Source: Leifsonia sp. fls2-241-R2A-40a
GTDB taxonomy: Bacteria > Actinomycetota > Actinomycetes > Actinomycetales > Microbacteriaceae
Direction: 5' to 3'
NCBI RefSeq assembly: GCF_030209575.1
Contig: NZ_JARVRS010000001.1
Location: 558,001-622,000 of the forward strand
DNA length: 64,000 nucleotides
Shown here in pieces: positions 42,071 to 50,541 of the stretch. Position 1 is the first letter of the stretch, and each line of letters starts with the position of its first letter. Below the pieces are notes generated by a model that saw nothing but the letters and a program-made list of their open reading frames with translations, searched no databases and was not told where the DNA came from. Position numbers and translations under genes: made by a program.

Positions 42071-42237
42071 CAGGCCTGCTCCTCGTTCGGGAGCTGACGC
42101 TTGAGGTAGGCCACGAGCCCGCCCTCCGGGCCGGTCACCACCTGGACCAGCTCCCAGCCGTCCGAGCCCCAGTTGTTCAGGATCGCGGCGGTGTTGTGGA
42201 TCATCAGCGGGGTGGTCAGGTACTCCCAGCGCGGCAT
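42070..42237 (-). CDS. DUF4177 small protein
   Basis: A 55-residue protein: P-R-W-E-Y-L-T-T-P-L, N-N-W-G-S-D-G-W-E-L-V-Q-V-V and L-V-A-Y-L-K-R. This is the DUF4177 pattern (W-E-Y ... L-N-x-x-G-x-x-G-W-E-L). Function unknown. AAGGAG precedes ATG 42237, and the stop overlaps the RidA start (TGATG). A minus-strand TAGGAT (complement of 42284-42289) may be its -10, overlapping the start of the divergent PBP gene. Confidence 0.85.
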   Translation of the reverse strand: MPRWEYLTTPLMIHNTAAILNNWGSDGWELVQVVTGPEGGLVAYLKRQLPNEEQA

Positions 42238-42288
42238 CGTGCTCCTTGGATCGGGGGTTTTTGCAGGTTCATCACCTACTCTGATCCT

Positions 42289-44844
42289 ATGTCTGCGCAA
42301 AAACCACAGGCTAGAGGTGTGCTCGGCGCCGCCGGTGCGTTCATCGGCATGAGTGTCGTGGCCGGTCTTCTGGTCACCGCCGCCGTCACCCCCGCTATCG
42401 CGGTCACGGGTATGGCCGCCAACAACAGCATCGGCGTGTTCGAGGGTCTTCCGGAGTATCTGAACGTCGACCAGCTCGCCCAGCCGACCACCATCTACGC
42501 CAAGAACGGCGACCAGGACGTGCCTCTGGCGACGTTCTATTCGCAGAACCGTCTGCCCGTCGCGTTCAACCAGATCTCCCAGGCCGCGAAGGATGCGGCG
42601 ATCGCCGGAGAGGACCCCCGCTTCTACAGCCACGGCGGTGTCGACATCCAGGGCACCGTCCGTGGTGTGCTGTCCACGGTCGCCGGCGGAGGCGTGCAGG
42701 GTGGTTCCTCCATCACGCAGCAGTACGTGAAGAACGTGCTGCTCCAGAAGTGCGAAGCGCTCCCGGTGAAGACCAAGGAGCAGAAGACCAAGTACGAGCA
42801 GTGCGTGACCGACTCGACCGGCGTCTCCCCCGACCGCAAGGTCAAGGAGATGAAGTACGCGATCGGCATCGAGAAGAAGTACACCAAGGACCAGATCCTG
42901 GTCGGGTACCTCAACATCGCCGGATTCGGCGGCTCGGTCTACGGGATCGAAGCGGCGGCCAAGTACTACTACAACACCACCGCGGCGGCGCTGACGCCCC
43001 CGCAGGCGGCCAGCCTTGTGGCGATCGTGAACGAACCGACGAGCCTGAAGATCGACGACCCGGAGTCGAAGACCAACGGCGCCGCGAACGGGTACGCGAA
43101 GAACAAGGAACGCCGCGACTACATCCTCGGCAAGATGTACCAGTACAAGAAGCTGACCAAGGCGCAGTACGAGGCAGCGGTCAAGACGCCGATCCAGCCC
43201 GTGATCACCAAGTCGGAGCGCGGCTGCCAGACCGCCGGCGGCTCCGCATACTTCTGCGACTACGTCCAGAAGACCATCCTCAACGACCCGACCTTCGGCG
43301 CCGACGAGGACACCCGCGCCTCGAACTTCAACCGCGGCGGGTACAAGATCTACACCACCCTCGACCTGCAGCTGCAGCAGGTGGCGGAGCAGACGATGCA
43401 GTCGTATGTTCCTGCCGTGTACGAGAGGGCGGACATCGGCGGCGTCCTGACGGGAGTCGAGCCGGGCACCGGCCGTGTCCTGTACATGGCCCAGAACAAG
43501 CTGTACAGCCAAGACCCCGACGTCCTTAAGGACCCGCGCTACTCGTCCATCAATTTCGCAACCGATCAGCAGTATGGCGGCTCCGGCGGCTTCCAGGTGG
43601 GCTCGACGTACAAGGTGTTCACCCTTGCGGAGTGGCTGAAGCAGGGTCACTCGCTCAACGAGTCCGTCAACGCGAACATCCGCACCTACCGGTCGTTCAA
43701 GGACTCCTGCACCGGAGGCTGGGGCGGCACCTACACGCCGCAGAACGACTCCTCCGGCGAGACAGGCATCCGCAACGCTCAGAGTGCGACCACCTACTCG
43801 ATCAACACCGCATTCATCAGCATGGCGAGCCAGCTCGACCTGTGCGAGATCAAGAAGGACGCCGAAGCGTTCGGAGTCCACACCGCGAAGGGCGAGCCGC
43901 TCGACACCAACCCGGCGGCCGTACTAGGCACCAACTACATCGCGCCGCTGACGATGGCGACCGCCTTCGCCGGAATCGCCAACAACGGCAAGACCTGCAC
44001 CCCCATCGCGATCGACAAGATCGTGGATGCGACGGGCAAGGACGTCAAGCCGCCCGCGACCACCTGCACCCAGTCGGTCGACCCGGCCGTCGCGAACACC
44101 ATGGCCAAGGCTCTGATGGGGCCGCTCCAGGGCGGCGGCACGGCCTCCGGTATGAACCGGACCGGCAAGGACATGCTGGGCAAGACCGGAACCACCGAGT
44201 ACAACGACCAGCTGTGGCTGGTGGCCGCGACGACGAAGGTCGCCGGCGCTTACTGGGTGGGGAACATCCAGGGCCACATCGACTTCCGCAAGGTCTATCC
44301 GACGCACGGCACCAGTCCGGCGAGCGCCCGCGTCGCGGTCATGCGCACGATGATGGGTGCGGCGGTCGACAAGTACGGCGGAGACGACTTCCCGGCCGCC
44401 CCTAACAAGCTCACCATCGGTATCCAGGTCGGCATCCCCGACCTCACCGGCAAATCGCCGGATGAGGCGAAGTCGATCCTGAACGGTCTCGGTCTGGACT
44501 CCGCCGACGGCGGTCCGCAGGACTCCGTGGCGCCGGCGGGAACCGTCTCCGCGACCGATCCCGCTCCCGGCACCCAGGTCGGCAAGGGCACCGTGGTGAC
44601 GCTGTTCACCAGCAACGGGTCGCTCGTCGCCGTGCCGAACGTCGTCGGACAGAAGTACTCCGACGCCCTCGCGGCGCTCACCGCGGCGGGCTTCAAGGTG
44701 AAGACGACCGGCGGCAACAGCCCGACCGCCACCGTGCAAGGGCAGGACCCTGCCGGAGGCGCTGCGGCGAAATCCGGCTCGCAGGTGACCGTGGCGCTCA
44801 GCGCGCCCAGTGCACCGCCGACCCCGGGCGCCGGCGGCAAGTGA
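42289..44844 (+). CDS. Class A penicillin-binding protein with PASTA domains (PonA-like)
   Basis: Bifunctional peptidoglycan glycosyltransferase/transpeptidase of 851 residues. Membrane helix near 10-40; GT51 domain (about 65-240) with E-D-P-R-F-Y-S-H-G-G-V-D and G-G-S-S-I-T-Q-Q-Y-V-K-N; transpeptidase with S-T-Y-K (G-S-T-Y-K-V-F), S-I-N-T-A-F and K-T-G-T-T-E; two PASTA domains at the C-terminus (I-P-D-L-T-G-K-S-P and V-P-N-V-V-G-Q-K-Y). ATG 42289 has no Shine-Dalgarno; TACTCT at 42277-42282 lies 6 nt upstream, a leaderless layout. The mycobacterial PonA2 gene has the same neighbour order. Confidence 0.95.
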   Translation: MSAQKPQARGVLGAAGAFIGMSVVAGLLVTAAVTPAIAVTGMAANNSIGVFEGLPEYLNVDQLAQPTTIYAKNGDQDVPLATFYSQNRLPVAFNQISQAAKDAAIAGEDPRFYSHGGVDIQGTVRGVLSTVAGGGVQGGSSITQQYVKNVLLQKCEALPVKTKEQKTKYEQCVTDSTGVSPDRKVKEMKYAIGIEKKYTKDQILVGYLNIAGFGGSVYGIEAAAKYYYNTTAAALTPPQAASLVAIVNEPTSLKIDDPESKTNGAANGYAKNKERRDYILGKMYQYKKLTKAQYEAAVKTPIQPVITKSERGCQTAGGSAYFCDYVQKTILNDPTFGADEDTRASNFNRGGYKIYTTLDLQLQQVAEQTMQSYVPAVYERADIGGVLTGVEPGTGRVLYMAQNKLYSQDPDVLKDPRYSSINFATDQQYGGSGGFQVGSTYKVFTLAEWLKQGHSLNESVNANIRTYRSFKDSCTGGWGGTYTPQNDSSGETGIRNAQSATTYSINTAFISMASQLDLCEIKKDAEAFGVHTAKGEPLDTNPAAVLGTNYIAPLTMATAFAGIANNGKTCTPIAIDKIVDATGKDVKPPATTCTQSVDPAVANTMAKALMGPLQGGGTASGMNRTGKDMLGKTGTTEYNDQLWLVAATTKVAGAYWVGNIQGHIDFRKVYPTHGTSPASARVAVMRTMMGAAVDKYGGDDFPAAPNKLTIGIQVGIPDLTGKSPDEAKSILNGLGLDSADGGPQDSVAPAGTVSATDPAPGTQVGKGTVVTLFTSNGSLVAVPNVVGQKYSDALAALTAAGFKVKTTGGNSPTATVQGQDPAGGAAAKSGSQVTVALSAPSAPPTPGAGGK

Positions 44845-45821
44845 CGCGCGGAGCTTTTCGTCCGGCCGCGTCCGCCCTGGCCCTCCTGGCCGGGGCGGGC
44901 GCTGCGGCGTTCGCGTATGGTTCGCTCGTGGAGCGCAAGGCGTACACGCTGCGCGAAGTGAGCGCTCCCGTACTCCCGGCAGGCGCTGAGCCCATCCGGG
45001 TGCTGCATCTCTCCGATCTCCACATGGCGCCATGGCAGCACGACAAGCAGGAGTGGATCCGGTCGCTTGCGCGACTGAAGCCGGACCTGATCGTCGAGAC
45101 AGGGGATGTGCTGGGCCACGACCGAGGTCTCGAGGGCGTTCGCGCCGCGTATGCGGGCTTCGCCGGCATCCCGGGCGTCTTCGTCCACGGAAGCAACGAC
45201 TACTTCGGCCCGCAGGCGAAGAACCCGCTGAAGTACTTCATGGGGCCGTCCAAGAAGCAGGGATCCACGGCTGCGCGCCTCGACATCGCCTCGCTGACGG
45301 CCTTCTTCCGCGACCTCGGCTGGGTCGACCTCGACAACCGGGCCGCCGGCCTCGAAGTGCGCGGCACCCACCTGGAGTTCTTCGGCGTCGACGACCCGCA
45401 CATCCGCTTCGACCGCGTCGAGGCGATCCCGGGAGCGCTGGACGAGCTGCGCGAGAACGACCCGTTCTCGGACGACGACACCTGGCCGGACCAGGGTCCG
45501 CGAACCGAGCGACAGGCCGTCACCATCGGTGTGACGCACTCCCCGTATCGTCGCGTGCTCGATGCCTTCGTGACGTACGGCGCCGCGATGATCTTCGCCG
45601 GTCACACGCACGGCGGACAGGTGTGCGTCCCCGGCTTCGGCGCGCTCGTGACCAACTGCGACATCCCCCGGGCACAGGTGAAGGGGTTGAGCGTGTGGCG
45701 CCACGCGTTCCGCTCCGCCTACCTCCACGTGTCCGCCGGCCTGGGCACGTCGATCTACGCGCCGGTGCGGTTCGCGTGCCGGCCGGAGGCCACCCTGGTC
45801 ACGCTGACCGCGGCTCCCTGA
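44841..45821 (+). CDS. Membrane-anchored metallophosphoesterase
   Basis: A 326-residue calcineurin-like phosphoesterase. An N-terminal membrane segment (about 9-28) leads to the metal motifs S-D-L-H-M near 59, E-T-G-D-V-L near 84, G-S-N-D-Y near 118 (in place of the classical G-N-H-D) and G-H-T-H-G-G-Q near 260. The S-N-D-Y form is common to this actinobacterial subgroup. GTG 44841 overlaps the PBP stop by 4 bases, so the two are co-translated; the pair mirrors Rv3682-Rv3683. Substrate unknown; a cell-wall lipid phosphate is possible. Confidence 0.9.
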   Translation: MTRGAFRPAASALALLAGAGAAAFAYGSLVERKAYTLREVSAPVLPAGAEPIRVLHLSDLHMAPWQHDKQEWIRSLARLKPDLIVETGDVLGHDRGLEGVRAAYAGFAGIPGVFVHGSNDYFGPQAKNPLKYFMGPSKKQGSTAARLDIASLTAFFRDLGWVDLDNRAAGLEVRGTHLEFFGVDDPHIRFDRVEAIPGALDELRENDPFSDDDTWPDQGPRTERQAVTIGVTHSPYRRVLDAFVTYGAAMIFAGHTHGGQVCVPGFGALVTNCDIPRAQVKGLSVWRHAFRSAYLHVSAGLGTSIYAPVRFACRPEATLVTLTAAP

Positions 45822-45886
45822 GCCGTCCTGGGGCAGCCACCGTGGTCATGAACCCTCCCGGGCTCGTGTATCCTGGATGAGGCCTT

Positions 45887-45960
<74 letters not shown>

Positions 45961-45967
45961 CGTAATG

Positions 45968-46022
45968 AAAAGGAAGGAGCCCCGCCGGCTCGCTCTGCGA
46001 GCTGGCGGGGCTCCTTCCTTTT
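45968..46022. terminator. Strong terminator after tRNA-Pro
   Basis: Nineteen perfect base pairs (AAAAGGAAGGAGCCCCGCC at 45968-45986 with its complement at 46004-46022) ending in CCTTTT make a textbook rho-independent terminator that works in both directions; the inside pairs further (GGCTCGC/GCGAGCT). Confidence 0.92.
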
Positions 46023-46180
46023 CACCACTCGCTGGCGACTACTGGGGTCCCCGCCCGCGAGGGGCCCCAGGCGACGCCCCGAGCGAAGCGAGGAGCGGCG
46101 TCTGGGGTAGCGGGTGGGGCGCACCCGGCGACTGGCGTGGAGATCTCGTGGCGATCTCGTGGCGATGTCGCGGTGAACCC
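46023..46180. other. Non-coding stretch with further hairpins and a short direct repeat
   Basis: After the terminator there is a second hairpin (CTGGGG-t-CCCCG against CG-a-GGGG-c-CCCAG, about 46045-46073), a GACGC...GCGTC stem near 46073-46102 and a direct repeat of TCTCGTGGCGA near 46144-46165. No ORF with a ribosome site was found. Confidence 0.55.
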
Positions 46181-46774
46181 TCAGAACGCATCCGGCCGAG
46201 CGAACTCCGGCTCAGCCAATCGCGCCGCGGTCTCGACGTCGGACCGGACGAGGGGCAGCGTGCGGGAGACCGCCGTGTCGATGCGGTCTCGGAGGTCCTG
46301 CGAGCGGATCTCGTAGTCTTCGAAGTCGCTCTCGCTCGCGTAGATCCCCAGGGGCAGCGTGAGCGACGAGAAGAAGCCGAACAGGGGACGCATCTGGTGC
46401 TCGACCAGCAGCGCGTGGCGGTCGCTGCCGCCGGTGGCGGTGAGCACGACAGGCTTGTCGACCAGGGCGTACTGGCCGATGTGGTCGAAGAAGAGCTTGA
46501 ACAGCCCCGTGTAGGTCGCGCGGTAGGCCGGAGACCCGACGACGAGGATGTCCGCGTTCTCGACCGCTTCCAGCGCCTCCACGACCACCGGGCTGAGGTT
46601 GGTCCGGAACGGTCCGGCGCCGAGCTCCGGCAGCAGGGGGGCGAGGCGGATGGTGCGGGACACCCCGCCGACGGCCTCCGCGTAAGAGCGCGAGACCTCG
46701 TCGACGAGCACGGTGGTGCGCGACGGGTGGGTGGGGCTTCCGCTCACTCCGACCACGCTGAGTGGTTGCGACAT
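46181..46774 (-). CDS. NAD(P)H-dependent FMN reductase
   Basis: A 197-residue flavodoxin-fold reductase of the SsuE/MsuE type: G-S-P-T-H-P-S-R-T near residue 12 (phosphate loop), V-V-G-S-P-A-Y-R-A-T-Y-T-G-L-F-K near 80, and T-G-G-S-D-R-H-A-L near 113. Such enzymes supply reduced FMN to a monooxygenase, and the LLM-type oxidoreductase gene lies just upstream on the same strand (88 nt gap), so the two probably work as a pair. AAGGCGG precedes ATG 46774. Confidence 0.88.
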   Translation of the reverse strand: MSQPLSVVGVSGSPTHPSRTTVLVDEVSRSYAEAVGGVSRTIRLAPLLPELGAGPFRTNLSPVVVEALEAVENADILVVGSPAYRATYTGLFKLFFDHIGQYALVDKPVVLTATGGSDRHALLVEHQMRPLFGFFSSLTLPLGIYASESDFEDYEIRSQDLRDRIDTAVSRTLPLVRSDVETAARLAEPEFARPDAF

Positions 46775-46862
46775 GTGGGAACCGCCTTCTTGCTCGGGAC
46801 CGGGATGAGGCCCAACGGTACCCGGGGACGCCCGCCACCGCGCGGGGCGCCGTCACGGTCCG

Positions 46863-47882
46863 TCATGCGGCGGGGTACATCTCCCGGACGATCTCGAGCG
46901 AACGGATGCGGCCCTCGATGGTCGCAGCGCCGGAGGAGACCATCAACTCGTCGACCTGCGTGGAGGCGAGCAGCGAGTCGATCCGCGACTTCACCTCGTC
47001 CGGCGTCCCCACCGCCTGCCGCGCGTTGCGGTTGGCGATGAACTCCTCCTCCATCGGACTGAAGTCGTAGGCGAGCGCCTCTTCCACGCTCACCGGCTCC
47101 GGCTTCAGGCCGCGGCGCATCCGCAGGAAGGACAGCTGGCCGGGCAGCGACAGGGCGCGCACGGTCTCCGGGTCCTCGTCGGAGACCACGTTGACGGCGA
47201 TCATCGTGTGCGGCTCTGCCAGCGCGTCGCTCGGCTCGAAGCGCGAGCGGTAGAGGTCGAGGGCGGCCTCGGTGTTCTCTCCGGCGAAGTGGTGCGCGAA
47301 GGCGAACCGGATCCCGAGCGCCGCGGCCACCTGGGCGCTGTAGCCGCTGGAGCCCAGCAGCCAGATCTGCGGTGCGTCGCCGAGGCCCGGGATGGCCACG
47401 ACGCCGTTCAGTGGATTGGCATCGCTCATGCCGCCGTAGAAGAAGCCGAACAGGTCGAGCAGCTGCTGCGGGAAGTCCTCCACCCCGAGGCCCTCGGCAC
47501 TGCGGCGCAGCGCCATGGCGGTGGCCCCGTCGGTGCCCGGAGCGCGGCCGATGCCGAGGTCGATGCGGTCGCCGTACAGCGCCCGGAGGGTGCCGAACTG
47601 TTCCGCGACGACCAGAGGCGCGTGGTTGGGGAGCATCACGCCGCCGCTGCCGACGCGGATCCGCTCCGTTGCGCCGGCGACGCCCGCGATGAGCACGGCC
47701 GGGGCGCTGGAGGCGATGGCCGGCATCCCGTGGTGCTCGGCGACCCAGAAGCGGTCGTAGCCGAGGCGCTCCGCCGCCTGAGCGAGCTGGATGGTGCCGG
47801 CGACGGCGTCGGCATTGCTGCCTCCGGCGGGACGGCTGGCGAGGTCGAGGACGTTGAGGGGGATGCTGGTGGCGCTCACCAC
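46863..47882 (-). CDS. LLM-class flavin-dependent oxidoreductase
   Basis: A 339-residue TIM-barrel oxidoreductase: [13 protein letters not shown] near 40-52, [26 protein letters not shown] near 75-90, A-E-Q-F-G-T-L and D-L-G-I-G-R-A-P-G. The A-E-H-H and G-G-V-M-L-P-N-H blocks are those of the luciferase-like (MsnO8) group. Requires FMNH2 from the downstream reductase. Substrate not readable. Tandem GTG codons at 47882 and 47879 leave the start uncertain by one residue. Confidence 0.88.
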   Translation of the reverse strand: MVSATSIPLNVLDLASRPAGGSNADAVAGTIQLAQAAERLGYDRFWVAEHHGMPAIASSAPAVLIAGVAGATERIRVGSGGVMLPNHAPLVVAEQFGTLRALYGDRIDLGIGRAPGTDGATAMALRRSAEGLGVEDFPQQLLDLFGFFYGGMSDANPLNGVVAIPGLGDAPQIWLLGSSGYSAQVAAALGIRFAFAHHFAGENTEAALDLYRSRFEPSDALAEPHTMIAVNVVSDEDPETVRALSLPGQLSFLRMRRGLKPEPVSVEEALAYDFSPMEEEFIANRNARQAVGTPDEVKSRIDSLLASTQVDELMVSSGAATIEGRIRSLEIVREMYPAA

Positions 47883-47905
47883 AGCTGCAACGCAGCCCCC
47901 TACAC

Positions 47906-47948
47906 GACGATTCCCGGCCGGACCAGGAAGGTCCGACCGGGAATCGTC
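47906..47948 (-). terminator. Terminator downstream of the LAHTG surface-protein gene
   Basis: A 19-bp stem with one mismatch (47906-47924 with 47930-47948, arms beginning GACGATTCCCGG) and a 5-nt loop lies 16 nt after the stop of the minus-strand gene. It separates the surface-protein gene from the LLM gene. Confidence 0.82.
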
Positions 47949-47963
47949 TTGAGGGGTGTGGTG

Positions 47964-48527
47964 TCAGGAGGCCTTGAGCTTGCGGACCCAGCCGACCACC
48001 GCGAGGGCGATCAGACCGAGGACGACGAGCGAGCCGCCCATCCATGCCGCCCAGGTCGCGACGACCGAGCCCGTGTGGGCCAGCCCGTTGCTGCTTCCCG
48101 GGTCGAGAACCGTGCTCGCCTGGTCGGCCGGAAGGACCGTCAGGGTCGCAGAGCACTCGTGGCCGCTGGTCGCACCGTGTCCGACGACCGTGTAGGTGCC
48201 GGAGGCGTCAGCGGGGAGCTTGACGGCGAGCACATCGCTGCCGTCTGCGTTGGACTGCTTGGTGAAGTGCAGCGTGCTGGGTCCCGTCTGGAGGGACGCG
48301 AGGGTGAAGGACCCTCCATCCTGTCCGTTGACGGTCCAGTCGATGGACTCACCAGGTGCCCAGGTGCCCGGCACGCAGATGAGGGTGGCGCTGCCACCGG
48401 TCTGCACCACGCTCACGTCGAACTGGCATTCGGCGCCGTGTGTGTAGGGGACAGCATTAGCCGCTACGGGAGCCGCAAGCAGCAGCCCCGCGGTCACGGC
48501 GACAGCCGCCAGGATTTTCTTGAACAT
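47964..48527 (-). CDS. Cell-wall-anchored surface protein with LAHTG sorting signal
   Basis: A 187-residue exported protein. Residues 1-25 form a signal peptide (M-F-K-K-I-L-A-A-V then A-N-A). The middle is a single Ig-like/beta domain with Cys34, Cys51 and a later Cys in H-E-C-S-A-T-L. The C-terminus has L-A-H-T-G, a hydrophobic helix and a K-L-K-A-S tail, the layout of a sortase substrate; L-A-x-T-G is the form recognised by class E sortases of high-GC actinobacteria. No sortase gene is in the window. AAAGGCGGG precedes ATG 48527. Confidence 0.85.
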   Translation of the reverse strand: MFKKILAAVAVTAGLLLAAPVAANAVPYTHGAECQFDVSVVQTGGSATLICVPGTWAPGESIDWTVNGQDGGSFTLASLQTGPSTLHFTKQSNADGSDVLAVKLPADASGTYTVVGHGATSGHECSATLTVLPADQASTVLDPGSSNGLAHTGSVVATWAAWMGGSLVVLGLIALAVVGWVRKLKAS

Positions 48528-48581
48528 CGGCCCGCCTTTCTTCTTGGGGCCCGGCTCACGGTCGGGGTAGTTGAGTAATTC

Positions 48582-50459
48582 TCACTTTACGACGGAAGAG
48601 CACTGCACAACAATGGGCTTGACGGTGTTCTGTGCCCCCACATCGGGGGTGGATCCGTCCCCGGGGAGCGTGGGAGTGGTCACGACGCTCAGATTCGCCG
48701 CCGACTGCTGCTCATTGAGGAACTGGACCGTGACGGTCTGCGACTCCCCCGGCGCGAGCTGCACGGTGAAGAGGCTCACCGGACGCGAGCGGTCGAGGCC
48801 CGACACGGTCGGCAGATTCTTCCCGTCGCTGAGGGTCGCCGCCAGGAGGCCGCCGGTGGGTCCGTACACGGCGACGCGGGTCTTGATGAAGCCGGGAGTG
48901 ACACCGTAGGTGCCGCCGCCGGTCACGAACTTCGGGAGGGACGTCGCCGCGTCCGCGGGCGCGTGGTTCGTGAGCGTCACCTGAACGACGGTCGACGGCT
49001 TCCCGTCGGCTCGGCAGACCGCCGAACCGGCGGCGACGGAACTGCCCAGGTAGTAGTCCATCTTCGAGCCGGTCGCGTCGTTGAAGTAGACGCCGATCCC
49101 GGCGGTGGAGAGATCGGATTCGGGCAGGCCGCCCGCGAGAGTGGTCTGGCCGAGGATCTTCTGATCGCTCGGATGCGCGCTCCAGATGAGCACGCGGCGC
49201 GACTCGCCGGCGTCGGCCAGGGCGCTCACGAGCTTCTTCGAATTGACATCGCCCGAGGACAGCCGGTCGAACACCGCCCGCGCCGCTGAGGCGAAGAAGT
49301 CGTCCTGCTGCGCGGGCTCCGCGTAGCGCTGGTAGACATCGCTGAGCAGCAGTTTGACGGCATTCTGCGACGTGAGCCGATCGCCCGTCGGGAGCGTCAC
49401 GGGACCGGTGGACTTCAACAGCCCGCTGAGCACGACCGGGTCCACGGCGATGACGCCGTCGATCTGGTCGCCGTAGGTCGTCGTCCACATCCGGGATGCG
49501 GTGGCGGCGGCCAGCGGGAAGTCGGGCGTCAGGTTGGCGTCCTGGAAGAACCGCCCGACGAGCGGGCCGTAGAGGCCCGTGGTGGCGACGGGGACGTCCG
49601 CGACCGGCGCATCCCAGGGCCCGATGGAGGTTCCTGCGGCCTGACGCAGGAGCTTGAGGGAGCCGTTCTCCGCATGGACGAGCGCAACGGCTCCGATGAG
49701 CCCGCCGGTGGAACGCAGTTCTGCGGGGTTCTGGGCGGCCAGCAGGTAGTCGCGGGGACCGGCGGCGCCGAGCATCGAGGGAAGGAGGCGGGCGGCGTTG
49801 TCGATGGCGTCGATCTGCGGCGCCGCGTGATCGAGGACGCCGTGCAACCGGTCGATGCCGCCGGCGACCGGGCTGAACAGCGCGCCGGTCTCGATGGCCG
49901 CCACGCTCGCCCGTGCGGCAGTGAAGGCGGTCGCCGCCTTGGCGACCGCCGGCTGTGCGGCCGAGATCGGGGCGAGGTCGATGCGGCCGTCGTGGATCGC
50001 CAGCGCGCGGAGGTCGACGGCGGCGCCGGCGGCGACGAGCGGCCCGACGACGTGCGAGGCGACGGAGTCGGAGGCCGCGGCGGCCGTCCGCACAGCGCCG
50101 AGGTTCGGACCGATCCACGGGATGCCCTCCGCGGTCATCCAGATCGGGTCGGAGGTCAGGCTCGCGGCAGTGTGGGTGTGGCTGCTCAGCTCGTCCGAAG
50201 CGCGGCGGGCGGCGGCGAGGTCGCCGCTGGTGATCGCCGTCTTGATCGTGTCGGCTGCGGGCACCGCGTCGTTGAGCGCTCGCTGCGCCAGATAGCCGCG
50301 GACGCAGATCCAGACGATCGCGAAAAGCAGGATGATGCCGATGCCGACGAGCACGCCGATGGCAACGGGGTGGCCGAGCCGCCATCTCCGTCGGGGCACT
50401 CTGGGGGGTGCTTCTGCGGGACGCGGCGGCGCGTCAGGGTCGGTCAGACTTGTCGCCAT
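48582..50459 (-). CDS. DUF4012 membrane-anchored protein
   Basis: A 625-residue protein with a Pro/Arg-rich cytosolic start, one membrane helix (about 30-55) and a large exterior part. The DUF4012 core holds L-L-A-A-Q-N-P-A-E-L-R-S-T-G-G-L-I-G near 245, G-R-F-F-Q-D-A-N-L-T-P-D-F-P near 310 and D-G-V-I-A-V-D-P near 345. The family is frequent in actinobacterial exopolysaccharide clusters; function unknown. The adjacent UDP-glucose dehydrogenase gene fits a polysaccharide setting. No Shine-Dalgarno is seen; TAGATT lies 6 nt before ATG 50459. Confidence 0.88.
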   Translation of the reverse strand: MATSLTDPDAPPRPAEAPPRVPRRRWRLGHPVAIGVLVGIGIILLFAIVWICVRGYLAQRALNDAVPAADTIKTAITSGDLAAARRASDELSSHTHTAASLTSDPIWMTAEGIPWIGPNLGAVRTAAAASDSVASHVVGPLVAAGAAVDLRALAIHDGRIDLAPISAAQPAVAKAATAFTAARASVAAIETGALFSPVAGGIDRLHGVLDHAAPQIDAIDNAARLLPSMLGAAGPRDYLLAAQNPAELRSTGGLIGAVALVHAENGSLKLLRQAAGTSIGPWDAPVADVPVATTGLYGPLVGRFFQDANLTPDFPLAAATASRMWTTTYGDQIDGVIAVDPVVLSGLLKSTGPVTLPTGDRLTSQNAVKLLLSDVYQRYAEPAQQDDFFASAARAVFDRLSSGDVNSKKLVSALADAGESRRVLIWSAHPSDQKILGQTTLAGGLPESDLSTAGIGVYFNDATGSKMDYYLGSSVAAGSAVCRADGKPSTVVQVTLTNHAPADAATSLPKFVTGGGTYGVTPGFIKTRVAVYGPTGGLLAATLSDGKNLPTVSGLDRSRPVSLFTVQLAPGESQTVTVQFLNEQQSAANLSVVTTPTLPGDGSTPDVGAQNTVKPIVVQCSSVVK

Positions 50460-50541
50460 GCGTCAAATCTAACAAATCCTCACTTTTTTGGCGTCCCCCA
50501 ATACGGGAGTGCCCGAGGATCGGCCAGCGGCCGGGGAGCGG

